Shown here: piece after piece, positions 1-7,565 of the stretch
Layout: each line of letters opens with the position of its first letter
Position numbering within the stretch: the first letter of the stretch is position 1
From: Cyanothece sp. UBA12306
GTDB taxonomy: Bacteria; Cyanobacteriota; Cyanobacteriia; Cyanobacteriales; Microcystaceae
Assembly (NCBI GenBank): GCA_003448685.1
Contig: DLXW01000356.1
Coordinates: 12,681 to 20,273 of the forward strand
Direction: 5' to 3'
Length of the DNA stretch: 7,593 bases
Program-made: the position numbers and the translations under genes
The notes under the pieces: generated by a model
What the model was told of the DNA's origin: nothing
What the model saw: only the letters and a program-made list of their open reading frames with translations
Database searches by the model: none

Positions 1-50
1 GGCAATAAACCTTGATAATCGTTCCCTAATGCTTGAACGTGCCCATCCAT
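1..50 (-). CDS. 5' end of an unidentified minus-strand gene, cut by the window edge
   Basis: Reading the minus strand from an ATG at 50, the frame stays open for 16 codons to the window edge and gives MDGHVQALGNDYQGLL. A purine-rich GAGG (59-62 on the complement) lies 8 bases before this ATG, which is good Shine-Dalgarno spacing. A second in-frame ATG at 56 sits too close to that site and is the less likely start. I do not recognise the protein, and 16 residues are too few to assign a family. Orientation matches the PEP-CTERM gene upstream of it, with a gap of about 136 bases. It could be a chance open frame; the ribosome-binding site is the main argument for it. Confidence 0.42.
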   Translation of the reverse strand, partial: MDGHVQALGNDYQGLL

Positions 51-186
51 GATCATTCCCTCATTTTCTTTCTTTAAATCTTTATCTTTATCAACCTCTC
101 AAAAATTGAAAATTACTCGTTATTCCAGGTTTAATTTTTAATTCCTAAAAGAGGTCAACCTAAAATCTAAAATCGGCAATGTGTAA

Positions 187-1056
187 TCAAACAACCTCAG
201 TTGTATCTTGTTTAGTTACATTCAATTTACGTTTGAAGAAAGCACCAAAACCAATAGCTGTGACTAAACCAAAGATGCTTGCTGGTTCGGGTACAGGGGT
301 ACAAGTTTTGCTTTGTTCACAGCTGTAGTTCCCGTCGCTGATGATGGTCGAATCGTCTAATACCAGGCTAAAAAACTGGGTATCACCATCCATGAAGAAA
401 GAACTACCAATGGAATTACCTGAAAACAAGAATTGAGTCTCTAAATCAGCCCTGACCTGACTAACAGCCCCGCCAACCCCATTAGTTCCTGGCCTAGACC
501 AACCAGGTAAAACACTGCCATTCATTGTGCTGGTCAATTCTCCAATTGTAGTTCCATCCCAAAAATCAAAATCCTGAGAACCTGATTGTAAAAAGTCAAG
601 TTGGGTATAACCATCCGTCCCATCGTATTGGAAGGTTCCGCTATCGTCAGCGATGATCAAAGATGTTCCGAGGGTTCCTAACCAGTTCCCTGTCCAAGTT
701 ACATTCTCACTTCCTACATTTCCCGAGAAAGAACCATTACCGTTGAGGATCAGATCCAAACCTCCAACCTTGGCATTGATATTGAGGGCAGCAAAATCAT
801 CTGAAAAAATCAAATTTTGGTCGATAACATTGACTTCTTCAGTTACCCCAACCTCATCTAATCCAAGTAAAATTGATTGATACCCTGTCAGTATAGAATG
901 AAGGGACATGGTTTGCCCCCAAGTTGCTGATTGAGCGATCGCTGGGGTTGTCAGCCAATGATTAAATCCCAAGGGAACAATGAAAGCTGTCACCGCTGTG
1001 ACAAAGGGTTTCCAAGCTATTTTTTCCATGTCGATTCGATATAAGTTATGAAGCAT
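187..1056 (-). CDS. PEP-CTERM sorting domain exported protein
   Basis: This is a predicted secreted surface protein, processed by an exosortase of the EpsH/Xrt type at its C-terminal PEP motif. The longest frame has 289 residues. The second methionine (residue 10, ATG at 1029) is the more likely start because it gives a compact signal peptide: Lys12 and Lys16, a hydrophobic stretch over about residues 18-32, and a likely cleavage after Ala-Ile-Ala (39-41). Neither start has a clear ribosome-binding site. The mature part is Gly/Asn/Ser/Asp-rich and looks beta-rich, with no enzyme motif I recognise. The C-terminus has the sorting signal in order: VPEPAS (255-260), a short hydrophobic helix (260-274) and a basic cluster KRK (275-277). 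A Cys pair (246, 252) lies just before the PEP motif. About 12 residues follow the basic cluster, longer than usual. Sorting class is secure; the specific role is unknown. Confidence 0.9.
   Translation of the reverse strand: MLHNLYRIDMEKIAWKPFVTAVTAFIVPLGFNHWLTTPAIAQSATWGQTMSLHSILTGYQSILLGLDEVGVTEEVNVIDQNLIFSDDFAALNINAKVGGLDLILNGNGSFSGNVGSENVTWTGNWLGTLGTSLIIADDSGTFQYDGTDGYTQLDFLQSGSQDFDFWDGTTIGELTSTMNGSVLPGWSRPGTNGVGGAVSQVRADLETQFLFSGNSIGSSFFMDGDTQFFSLVLDDSTIISDGNYSCEQSKTCTPVPEPASIFGLVTAIGFGAFFKRKLNVTKQDTTEVV
935..942. repeat. HIP1 octamer GCGATCGC
   Basis: This is a perfect palindromic GCGATCGC, the highly iterated palindrome common in many cyanobacterial genomes. It lies in the signal-peptide end of the PEP-CTERM gene, covering the codons around the predicted cleavage site (Ala-Ile-Ala). 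It is the only copy I found in the window. It is a taxonomic marker rather than a known regulatory site. Confidence 0.8.
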
Positions 1057-1170
1057 AAACTTAATTAAAAATAGTATTAACTATTTGGATTTTTTCTGGT
1101 TATATTTTTTCAACCAAAACTACCTCGCATCCCTTAAAAAAGTGCGATTACTGGTACTAGAACTACTACC

Positions 1171-1200
1171 TGATCAGAATTTGAAAATGTTTCTTGATCA
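1171..1200. repeat. Inverted repeat with TGATCA ends
   Basis: TGATCAGAA at 1171-1179 pairs with TTCTTGATCA at 1191-1200, leaving one bulged T and an 11-base loop. The outer hexamer TGATCA is itself a palindrome, so the site also reads as two TGATCA copies with centres 24 bases apart. It lies about 115-170 bases upstream of the PEP-CTERM start codons, where a paired operator could sit. No known regulator site is recognised. Confidence 0.35.
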
Positions 1201-1392
1201 ATTTTGCTCTCAGGTTTCAGTTTCTAAATAAAAGTAGACTTCGATTACTCTAATTTTCAGGTTATAAATCAATCTATAAAAAATCAAGACTTAAACATTG
1301 AATCTTAATAATCAGTAATAATCCCCTGTTTCTTGATTATTAATTATTAATCTATGTAAAGAAAAAGTTCGAACGCTAACATCGTTTACCCG

Positions 1393-1414
1393 AAAAATAA
1401 CATCAGTATGTTAT
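1393..1414 (-). terminator. Candidate intrinsic terminator after the WecA-like gene
   Basis: On the minus strand a 7-bp stem, ATAACAT with ATGTTAT around a 4-base loop, is followed directly by a short T run and then CGGG. It lies about 56 bases after the stop codon of the WecA-like gene in its direction of transcription. A CG and GTA/TAC outside the stem could extend it across an A/T bulge. The stem is AT-rich and weak and the T run is short, so this is a moderate call only. Confidence 0.4.
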
Positions 1415-1469
1415 CGGTACAAAAACCAATTGAATACCAAATCCGCTTATTTTAGTAAGGATGCTTCCA

Positions 1470-2564
1470 TTAATCCCGAACTTTGCGGCTTTTACGCCAA
1501 GCTTGCCAACCAACATATCCTAATAAGAAAGTAGCCCCGATCGCAAAGGCCCAACCACTGGGAATATTAGAAAAACCTAAAGCTAAACTCCCCACCCAAA
1601 GGGTCAAAGCGTAAATAAATAAAACAGTTAAACGATGGGAGATTCCTGCATTAATTAAACGATGATGTAAATGACTTTTATCACCAGTAAAAGGCGATTT
1701 TCCTTGACTCAAACGGGAGATAATCACCGCCGACATATCCAAAATAGGAACAGCTAACACCAACAAAGGTAACAGAACGGCTGTAACTGCCACTGTAGTT
1801 ACTGTTGCGATTTTCACTAACCCAATTACCCCCACTCCTGCCAAAGTAAACCCCATAAAATAAGCCCCCCCATCCCCCATGAAAATTTGGGCTGGGTTAA
1901 AGTTATAACGGAGGAATCCCAAGGCTGCACCAGCTAAGGAAGCTGCAATCAAAGCTGCTGCTGGTTGGTCCATAAATAGGGTTAAAATCAACATAACTAC
2001 CGCAGAAATACCACACCCTCCAGCAGCTAAACCATCGAGTCCATCAATCCAATTAATGGCATTAGCCATCCCCACCAACCAAATAACCGTCAGAGGCAGA
2101 CTAATTAGGTCACTAATCTGTATTAAACCTCCAAAAGGAACCGACAGGAAATCAATACGAACCCCTACTCCCCAAGCTGCACTAGCAGCAATAGTTTGTA
2201 AAATTAAACGGAATAGAGGACTGAGATTATACAAATCATCTGCCAACCCAATGGAGAAAAAGGCTACACCCCCAAGAGTAACACCCCAAATTTCCCACTC
2301 TTTTTGAGGAGGAAGCCAACCAAACCCTCCTAAACACCAAACCACTAACAGAGCAATAATTGTCCCCCCAAAGATAGAAACACCCCCTAGGCGTACCATG
2401 GGACGTTTGTGAATTTTGCGCTCTTTTTCGATCTCATTTTTTGGTTGATCAACAATGCCTCTTTTTTGCCCAATATCGTTAATAATCGGGGTACTCCACC
2501 ACACAATGATGAGCGCAAGAAGGAAAGCAACAAGATGGTATAGTTCTCCTGGTGGCATTAACAT
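1470..2564 (-). CDS. WecA/TagO-type polyprenyl-phosphate N-acetylhexosamine-1-phosphate transferase (MraY/WecA superfamily, GT4)
   Basis: This integral membrane enzyme would transfer a sugar 1-phosphate, typically GlcNAc-1-P from UDP-GlcNAc, onto undecaprenyl phosphate at the cytoplasmic face, the first step of a lipid-linked glycan. The 364 residues carry the superfamily motifs in order: HKRPMVRLGG (52-61), the Asp pair DD (109-110) in GLADDLYNLSP, NAINWIDGLDGLA (168-180), NFNPAQIFMGDGG (221-233) and DKSHLHHRL (295-303). The HLHHRL loop fits the WecA/TagO branch rather than true MraY of peptidoglycan synthesis. About ten or eleven hydrophobic segments are visible and the length is normal. 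ATG at 2564 is the longest start; Met3 (2558) is equally possible, and neither has a clear ribosome-binding site. Substrate sugar and pathway (O-antigen, exopolysaccharide or wall glycan) cannot be read from sequence. Confidence 0.93.
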   Translation of the reverse strand: MLMPPGELYHLVAFLLALIIVWWSTPIINDIGQKRGIVDQPKNEIEKERKIHKRPMVRLGGVSIFGGTIIALLVVWCLGGFGWLPPQKEWEIWGVTLGGVAFFSIGLADDLYNLSPLFRLILQTIAASAAWGVGVRIDFLSVPFGGLIQISDLISLPLTVIWLVGMANAINWIDGLDGLAAGGCGISAVVMLILTLFMDQPAAALIAASLAGAALGFLRYNFNPAQIFMGDGGAYFMGFTLAGVGVIGLVKIATVTTVAVTAVLLPLLVLAVPILDMSAVIISRLSQGKSPFTGDKSHLHHRLINAGISHRLTVLFIYALTLWVGSLALGFSNIPSGWAFAIGATFLLGYVGWQAWRKSRKVRD

Positions 2565-2703
2565 AGATAGAACTGACTATTTTTTGGCAATGATTTTGGC
2601 TGGGGTTTTTTCTTTAATTTACTCCATTGTGGCTGATAGGTAAACGCTTTGAGTTAATCAGTTCAGATGAAACTTAAGGGAGTGTTTGTCAACAAAACAT
2701 TAA

Positions 2704-2819
2704 GTAGGGTGTGTTAGGCAAATTTTGATCATTGAATCATGATCTATAGTTTTTATTATGCCGTAACCCATCAAAATCTAGAGATTTTAGGTGCTTTACG
2801 CTAGGCTAACACACTTTAC
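2704..2819. mobile_element. MITE-like palindromic element (non-coding)
   Basis: The ends are terminal inverted repeats: 2704-2719 (GTAGGGTGTGTTAGGC) matches the reverse complement of 2804-2819 at 13 of 16 positions. Inside, more self-complementary parts are visible: GATCAT at 2727-2732 with ATGATC at 2739-2744, ATTTTGAT at 2722-2729 with ATCAAAAT at 2770-2777, and AAAATCT at 2773-2779 with AGATTTT at 2782-2788. The end sequence resembles GTAGGGTG-type dispersed palindromic repeats I know from cyanobacterial intergenic regions. The element has no open frame and no obvious target-site duplication. It begins 9 bases after the stop codon of the HTTM gene and lies upstream of the WecA-like gene, so its folded RNA could influence the end of the HTTM transcript. 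Confidence 0.6.
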
Positions 2820-2828
2820 AAAGAGTCT

Positions 2829-4670
2829 CTAAAAGTTTTGCTTAAAATGTAATTTTTTTTCAATAGGTTGTTTTTGTCCAGGAGGAACGGTTCTCTCATC
2901 CATAAAATAAATTTCTAGACTTTTTAGTTGCTTATCTCCCGAATGAATAGCATTCCATTGATTGCCTAAATATTGAGCAAAGTGGGGATAAAGTTTTTGT
3001 CCTATAGAACGATTTAGGTTGATAAAATAAACTCGCCATTGCATTGTTTGATAAAGGTTTTCACGCTGTTTAATAGTTGGTTTCTCCCAAGTAATAGGGC
3101 TATTTTCATCCAAAAGATTAACCTTTGTTCCATCTTTAAGTTGTCCTACAATAACGTGCCAACCATCATCCATGGGGGGTTGAGGCGCGAAAATACTCCA
3201 CGATTGATCTAAACGGGTAATATAACTAATAATATTAATAGTTTGGAAGGTTCTTCTGTTAAATAGTTGATGGGTACTATTAATCCAATCATCTTTAAAG
3301 GGACGACGGTAAACTGTTTGATCAACAAAGCTTTTTAGATTCCATAAACTTGTTAAAAATAATAACATCAAAGTTACTATATTCAAGGATAATGAATGAT
3401 TGACTTCCAGGGGACGAAACTTAAGGGGTTTAGTAAAATTACCAGCAAATTTGCGATTGTTAGCAATAGTTTCATAAAATTTTGTGCCACCTTGCATTAT
3501 GGGTTGCCACCGTAAAATGGGTGTTATAAACTGCAAAATAGGAGAGAGACTACAAACATAAATAATACCTTCAAATTTAAAGTAGCGATTTTCTTGCCAG
3601 TCAACAACAACCCAGGAATTTTTTTCTAACATATCTGCATAAATTGATTGATTATCCTGAGCAACTAATAAAGGGGTTCCTGGTAAAATCAAAAAAGTTC
3701 TAATTAAATAGACAACTTTTTTACAAAACCCACAATCTTGATCATAATAAATGGTTAATCCTTGTCGTTCTGAGGTTTTTAATTTATTAGCTATTTTTTC
3801 CCATAAATCTGTAGGAATTAAAGCTAACCAATTACTTATACTCAGATAACTTAAAAGTCCAATTGAGAAGCATAATTCAAACCCAGTATGTAATAAAATA
3901 AAACAAAAAATTGCTAGACAACGCCAAAAAGTTGTACCCCAAGGGATAAAAATCATTAAGGGACCAACCCATTCAAAAATTAGAGCTGAAAAAGTTAGAA
4001 ATTGCAATAATGGTAAAGGAAAGCCTAAGAGAAACTGACCTATTTGTGTAACATATTGATCAAAACTAAGAGAATAATAAACGGCCTCTCCAGTAGGCCA
4101 CCAAATCTCACTTTTGGTTTTGTAAGCTGCTGACCAAATATAAATAAAAATTAATTGAACTAAAAAAGCAACTGTCGCCCCACTAATCACCTGTTTTGGC
4201 AATGGTTTCTGCGAAGAATTAAGAGAACTATCAATGGAATAAGAAGCCCCCAAAGGTAAAAATATTGCCCAAAAAAGAATGGCTCTTAAGACATCATCTC
4301 CGGCAAAAATAAGGGCAGGATTACGATTTTGAAGAGAAATATTTAATGCCCAAGTTGCAATAGTTGCTAATCTAGTGCGATAACCAACTAACATAGCTAA
4401 TGCTATCAACACAGCAATTAAAAATAGAAATATTTGAAATATAGAATCTCCACTAATTAAATGAAAAGACCAATACCAAGGATGTAATAATTCCTTAGTT
4501 AATGCTTGTCTGGGAAGAACTCCTGTATCGGTATAATGGGCATTTAAACCCCTAAATCTACTAATCAAATCAGCTATAACAACTAAGGCTAATCCTATAC
4601 GAAAAACAGCTAAGGATCGTAAATCTAATCCGAATATATCTGTTAATTTAGAGGAAGATTGACGATTCAT
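2829..4670 (-). CDS. HTTM-domain membrane protein with DCC1-like (DUF393) thiol-disulfide domain
   Basis: The 613-residue protein has three parts. Residues about 8-290 form a polytopic HTTM domain, related to vitamin-K-dependent gamma-glutamyl carboxylase; typical stretches are NRNPALIFAGDD (115-126) and the Lys/Trp/Gly-rich KSEIWWPTGEA (186-196). Residues about 305-405 are a DCC1-like domain beginning YYDQDCGFCKK (308-318), with Asp310 and the CxxC cysteines 313 and 316. After a further membrane helix (about 430-445) comes a soluble C-terminal region (about 460-613) including WSIFAPQPPMDDGW (491-504), a stretch I associate with this family. The CxxC suggests redox activity, but no substrate is established; carboxylase activity should not be assumed. 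ATG at 4670 gives a sensible N-terminus but lacks a clear ribosome-binding site. It is transcribed divergently from the GT-C gene. Moderately AT-rich compared with the WecA-like gene. Confidence 0.88.
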   Translation of the reverse strand: MNRQSSSKLTDIFGLDLRSLAVFRIGLALVVIADLISRFRGLNAHYTDTGVLPRQALTKELLHPWYWSFHLISGDSIFQIFLFLIAVLIALAMLVGYRTRLATIATWALNISLQNRNPALIFAGDDVLRAILFWAIFLPLGASYSIDSSLNSSQKPLPKQVISGATVAFLVQLIFIYIWSAAYKTKSEIWWPTGEAVYYSLSFDQYVTQIGQFLLGFPLPLLQFLTFSALIFEWVGPLMIFIPWGTTFWRCLAIFCFILLHTGFELCFSIGLLSYLSISNWLALIPTDLWEKIANKLKTSERQGLTIYYDQDCGFCKKVVYLIRTFLILPGTPLLVAQDNQSIYADMLEKNSWVVVDWQENRYFKFEGIIYVCSLSPILQFITPILRWQPIMQGGTKFYETIANNRKFAGNFTKPLKFRPLEVNHSLSLNIVTLMLLFLTSLWNLKSFVDQTVYRRPFKDDWINSTHQLFNRRTFQTINIISYITRLDQSWSIFAPQPPMDDGWHVIVGQLKDGTKVNLLDENSPITWEKPTIKQRENLYQTMQWRVYFINLNRSIGQKLYPHFAQYLGNQWNAIHSGDKQLKSLEIYFMDERTVPPGQKQPIEKKLHFKQNF

Positions 4671-4703
4671 TATAATATTGAGGTATTTAGGTTAATTATT
4701 ACT

Positions 4704-4733
4704 TTATAGATTATTATAGGTTATTATAGATTA
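4704..4733. repeat. Three tandem 10-bp repeats, TTATAG(A/G)TTA
   Basis: Three copies sit end to end at 4704-4713, 4714-4723 and 4724-4733, with one A/G difference in the middle copy. The unit length is close to one helical turn, so equivalent bases face the same side of the DNA. The block lies inside the 89-base gap between the divergent HTTM and GT-C genes. On the minus strand the copies produce TATAAT twice (4728-4723 and 4718-4713) and TATAAA once (4708-4703), 10 bases apart. Confidence 0.8.
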
Positions 4734-4751
4734 ATTGAGCTTAATCTTCAA
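4723..4751 (-). promoter_or_regulatory. Candidate sigma-70-type promoter of the HTTM gene
   Basis: On the minus strand TTGAAG (4751-4746, five of six matches to the -35 consensus except its last bases being AG rather than CA, i.e. four of six exact) is followed by a 17-base spacer and a perfect TATAAT (4728-4723). This predicts a start near 4716 and a leader of about 46 bases. The -35 hexamer overlaps the ribosome-binding region of the divergent GT-C gene. The -10 is one of three phased look-alikes made by the 10-bp repeats, so which one is used is uncertain. Confidence 0.45.
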
Positions 4752-4759
4752 GGGATGGG

Positions 4760-6415
4760 ATGAAATTAAACAGATTTTACTTACCATTATTAATTATTGT
4801 TGTTGGAATTGGTTTAACTGTTTATCTTCAGTTCCAAATTCCCCATGGTGCTTATTTTAGTGGAGATGCTGGTTTAAAAGCATTGTTGGCACAACAATTG
4901 AGCGTCGGAGAACTAAGATTTGATTTATTACCTCCTTCCTCTTCTTGGGTACAACAACTTTGGAATCAAGGTTTATATCCCTATGAAGAACCTTTTGTAT
5001 ATCATATTAACAACCGATATTATATTACATTTCCCTTTAGTTTTCCTTTGATTACAGCTCCTTTTTATCGCTTATTTGGCTATCGAGGATTATATATAAT
5101 TCCCCTTTTCTCTACTTGGGGTATTTGGTGGATAAGCTATAGGTTTTGTCAGCGTTTACGGTTTAATTATTGGATTTCTTCTTTAGCTTTAATTAGTATA
5201 ATTTTTGCTTCTCCTTTAACTATTTATAGTGGAATATATTGGGAACATACTTTAGCTATATTTTTAATTTTTGCTGGATTAGAAATGATAGCAATAGCCA
5301 GAAATAAAAATAGACCCAAACTAAATAAATTATTGATGATTTTAAGTGGTTTCTGTTTGGGTTTGTCTTTTTGGTTTCGTCCTGAAAGTTTATGTGCAGT
5401 AATTTTAATAGTTTTTCTACTTTATTTGCCAAATATTATTGCTTTTACTCCTCTTAAACAAATAAGTTCTGATCTCAAAATAGATTTTTTTGATTTTGAT
5501 TTTAAGACCAAATTAATTTGTTTTTTTTCATTAATAATAACTATTGGTTTATTTTTTGTTGCCAATCAAATTATCTATGACCATTATTTAGGTATTCATG
5601 CAATACAAGTTATTGAACAAAAATCTTTGAGTGCTAGGTTAAAGCAAGCTATCAATAACTTTAATTCCTTGAGTTGGGCATTTTTGATTTTCTTTCCTTT
5701 ATCTATTTTTAGTGTTTTTGGTGTTTTTGTTCATTTGTTTAAACCAAAATCAATTAATTCTAACTTCTCTCAAATTATCATTTATTTGTCTTGTTTTATT
5801 TTTATTATAGGAGTTGCTTTGATTGTGCCTGGTGGAACTGCGGGATTAATTCCTGGTGGAAAACAATGGGGAACCAGATTTTTATTAACTATTGTTCCCA
5901 TTCTTTCTTTGGCAAATATGTATACTTTTAACTCAATTAAAAATTCAAAAATTAGGTGGCTAAAAACTCTTAGTTATATTTTGTTTACAGCATTAATTGT
6001 TGTTAGTATTTATCTTAATACTTACTCAGCAATCAAATATTTAAAAGCCTCCTATCAAAAAATTATTCCAACCTTAGAAATTTTCCGACAAAATAGCCCC
6101 CAAAATCTAGTTGTATCTCATCAATTTGTAGCGCAAGAACTAGAACCGGCAATAAGCAAGGATAAATTTTTCTTTAAATCAAATGATCCTTCAAGTTTGA
6201 TATTATTGTCTAGACAATTGCTCAAAAACAATGATCAAGACTTTCTTTATATATGTTATCCCCATCGACCTTGTGAACTACCGAAAATATCATCAGAAAA
6301 ATTAAAATTTAACTTCAAAGAGCAACTTTTTACCATTAAATTTAACCTAATCGATGAATCAGGAAAATATCCTATCTATTCAGCTTCTTTCGAAAAATTG
6401 AAGCAGAAGATCTAA
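4760..6415 (+). CDS. Polytopic GT-C-type glycosyltransferase candidate
   Basis: The 551-residue protein has one N-terminal membrane helix (about 6-24), then an outer loop carrying Asp36 in SGDAGLKALLAQQL, followed by roughly ten further hydrophobic segments up to about 420 and a soluble C-terminal tail (about 425-551). This layout, with an acidic residue in the first outer loop, is typical of GT-C enzymes that use polyprenyl-phosphate-linked sugars on the outer face of the membrane. Supporting motifs are WEH (161-163), FRPE (206-209) and GGKQWGTRFLLTIVP (366-380). The start has AAGG at 4750-4753 six bases upstream. The gene is extremely AT-rich (about 22-23% GC in sampled lines) and codons favour A/T ends. 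It is divergent from the HTTM gene and 92 bases ahead of por. The donor and acceptor are unknown; other polytopic membrane functions cannot be wholly excluded. Confidence 0.75.
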   Translation: MKLNRFYLPLLIIVVGIGLTVYLQFQIPHGAYFSGDAGLKALLAQQLSVGELRFDLLPPSSSWVQQLWNQGLYPYEEPFVYHINNRYYITFPFSFPLITAPFYRLFGYRGLYIIPLFSTWGIWWISYRFCQRLRFNYWISSLALISIIFASPLTIYSGIYWEHTLAIFLIFAGLEMIAIARNKNRPKLNKLLMILSGFCLGLSFWFRPESLCAVILIVFLLYLPNIIAFTPLKQISSDLKIDFFDFDFKTKLICFFSLIITIGLFFVANQIIYDHYLGIHAIQVIEQKSLSARLKQAINNFNSLSWAFLIFFPLSIFSVFGVFVHLFKPKSINSNFSQIIIYLSCFIFIIGVALIVPGGTAGLIPGGKQWGTRFLLTIVPILSLANMYTFNSIKNSKIRWLKTLSYILFTALIVVSIYLNTYSAIKYLKASYQKIIPTLEIFRQNSPQNLVVSHQFVAQELEPAISKDKFFFKSNDPSSLILLSRQLLKNNDQDFLYICYPHRPCELPKISSEKLKFNFKEQLFTIKFNLIDESGKYPIYSASFEKLKQKI

Positions 6416-6428
6416 AAAGTGGTACAAT
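6398..6428 (+). promoter_or_regulatory. Weak candidate promoter for por
   Basis: TTGAAG at 6398-6403 and TACAAT at 6423-6428 are separated by 19 bases, longer than the usual 17. The -35 lies within the last codons of the GT-C gene, and the leader to the por start would be about 70 bases. The marked composition shift between the two genes makes an independent por promoter likely, but these boxes are only a suggestion. Confidence 0.25.
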
Positions 6429-6447
6429 CAAATGCTGAGAAATTTAG

Positions 6448-7473
<1,026 letters not shown>

Positions 7474-7494
7474 ACCTATCACGATAGTTATTTT

Positions 7495-7550
7495 GTTGAT
7501 TGAATAGGCTAAATTAATAGGCTAAATTAAAAAAGCCTATTCAATCCAAC
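7495..7550 (+). terminator. Long hairpin after por, probable transcript end
   Basis: Beginning 21 bases after the por stop, GTTG-ATTGAATAGGCT (7495-7510) pairs with the reverse complement of 7534-7550 over 16 base pairs with a single bulged base. Flanking GATAGTT (7483-7489) and AACTATC (7548-7554) could form an alternative extension. No T run follows on either strand, so it is not a textbook intrinsic terminator; it could instead protect the 3' end of the mRNA or be a dispersed palindrome. The 23-base loop contains part of a perfect tandem duplication. Confidence 0.5.
7505..7530. repeat. Perfect 13-bp tandem duplication inside the hairpin
   Basis: TAGGCTAAATTAA occurs twice end to end, at 7505-7517 and 7518-7530. 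The first copy supplies the top of the hairpin's left arm; the second lies wholly in the loop. The right-arm AGCCTA (7534-7539) can therefore pair with either copy, giving a long stem with a 23-base loop or a short 6-bp stem with a 10-base loop. It looks like a slippage event in an ancestral, tighter hairpin. Confidence 0.85.
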
Positions 7551-7565
7551 TATCAATACCTTAAC

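Larger units (their letters stand above)
1057..1469. other. 413-base gene-free stretch between the WecA-like and PEP-CTERM genes
   Basis: This AT-rich stretch separates two minus-strand genes, so it holds the 3' end of the WecA-like transcript and the promoter and leader of the PEP-CTERM gene. I see no convincing open frame. It contains a candidate terminator hairpin near 1397-1414, a GTTCGAAC palindrome at 1367-1374 and an inverted repeat at 1171-1200. No -35/-10 pair for the PEP-CTERM gene stood out clearly enough to call. Confidence 0.6.

Noticed and set aside
100..186. Possible terminator after the PEP-CTERM gene (AGGTTGACCT and nearby A/T-rich partial palindromes)
   Set aside because: The longest stem is only 4 bp with a 2-base loop, and no T run follows; not distinguishable from chance.
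653..880. 75-codon open frame on the plus strand
   Set aside because: It lies wholly inside the PEP-CTERM gene on the opposite strand, has low-complexity Ser/Pro-rich translation and no recognisable domain or start signal.
2056..2307. 83-codon open frame on the plus strand
   Set aside because: It is antisense to conserved motifs of the WecA-like enzyme, including the Asp pair and NAINWIDGLDG; the conserved protein is clearly on the minus strand.
2455..2643. 62-codon open frame on the plus strand whose end reads as a short hydrophobic peptide (MILAGVFSLIYSIVADR)
   Set aside because: I considered a small photosystem-type membrane peptide starting at 2590, but there is no ribosome-binding site and it resembles no small subunit I know; most of the frame is antisense to the WecA-like N-terminus.
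2687..2692. Perfect TTGACA on the minus strand, upstream of the WecA-like gene
   Set aside because: No acceptable -10 hexamer occurs 16-19 bases downstream, so I did not call a promoter. A weaker TTTACC / TAAATT pair with a 17-base spacer nearer the gene matches only four of six in each box.
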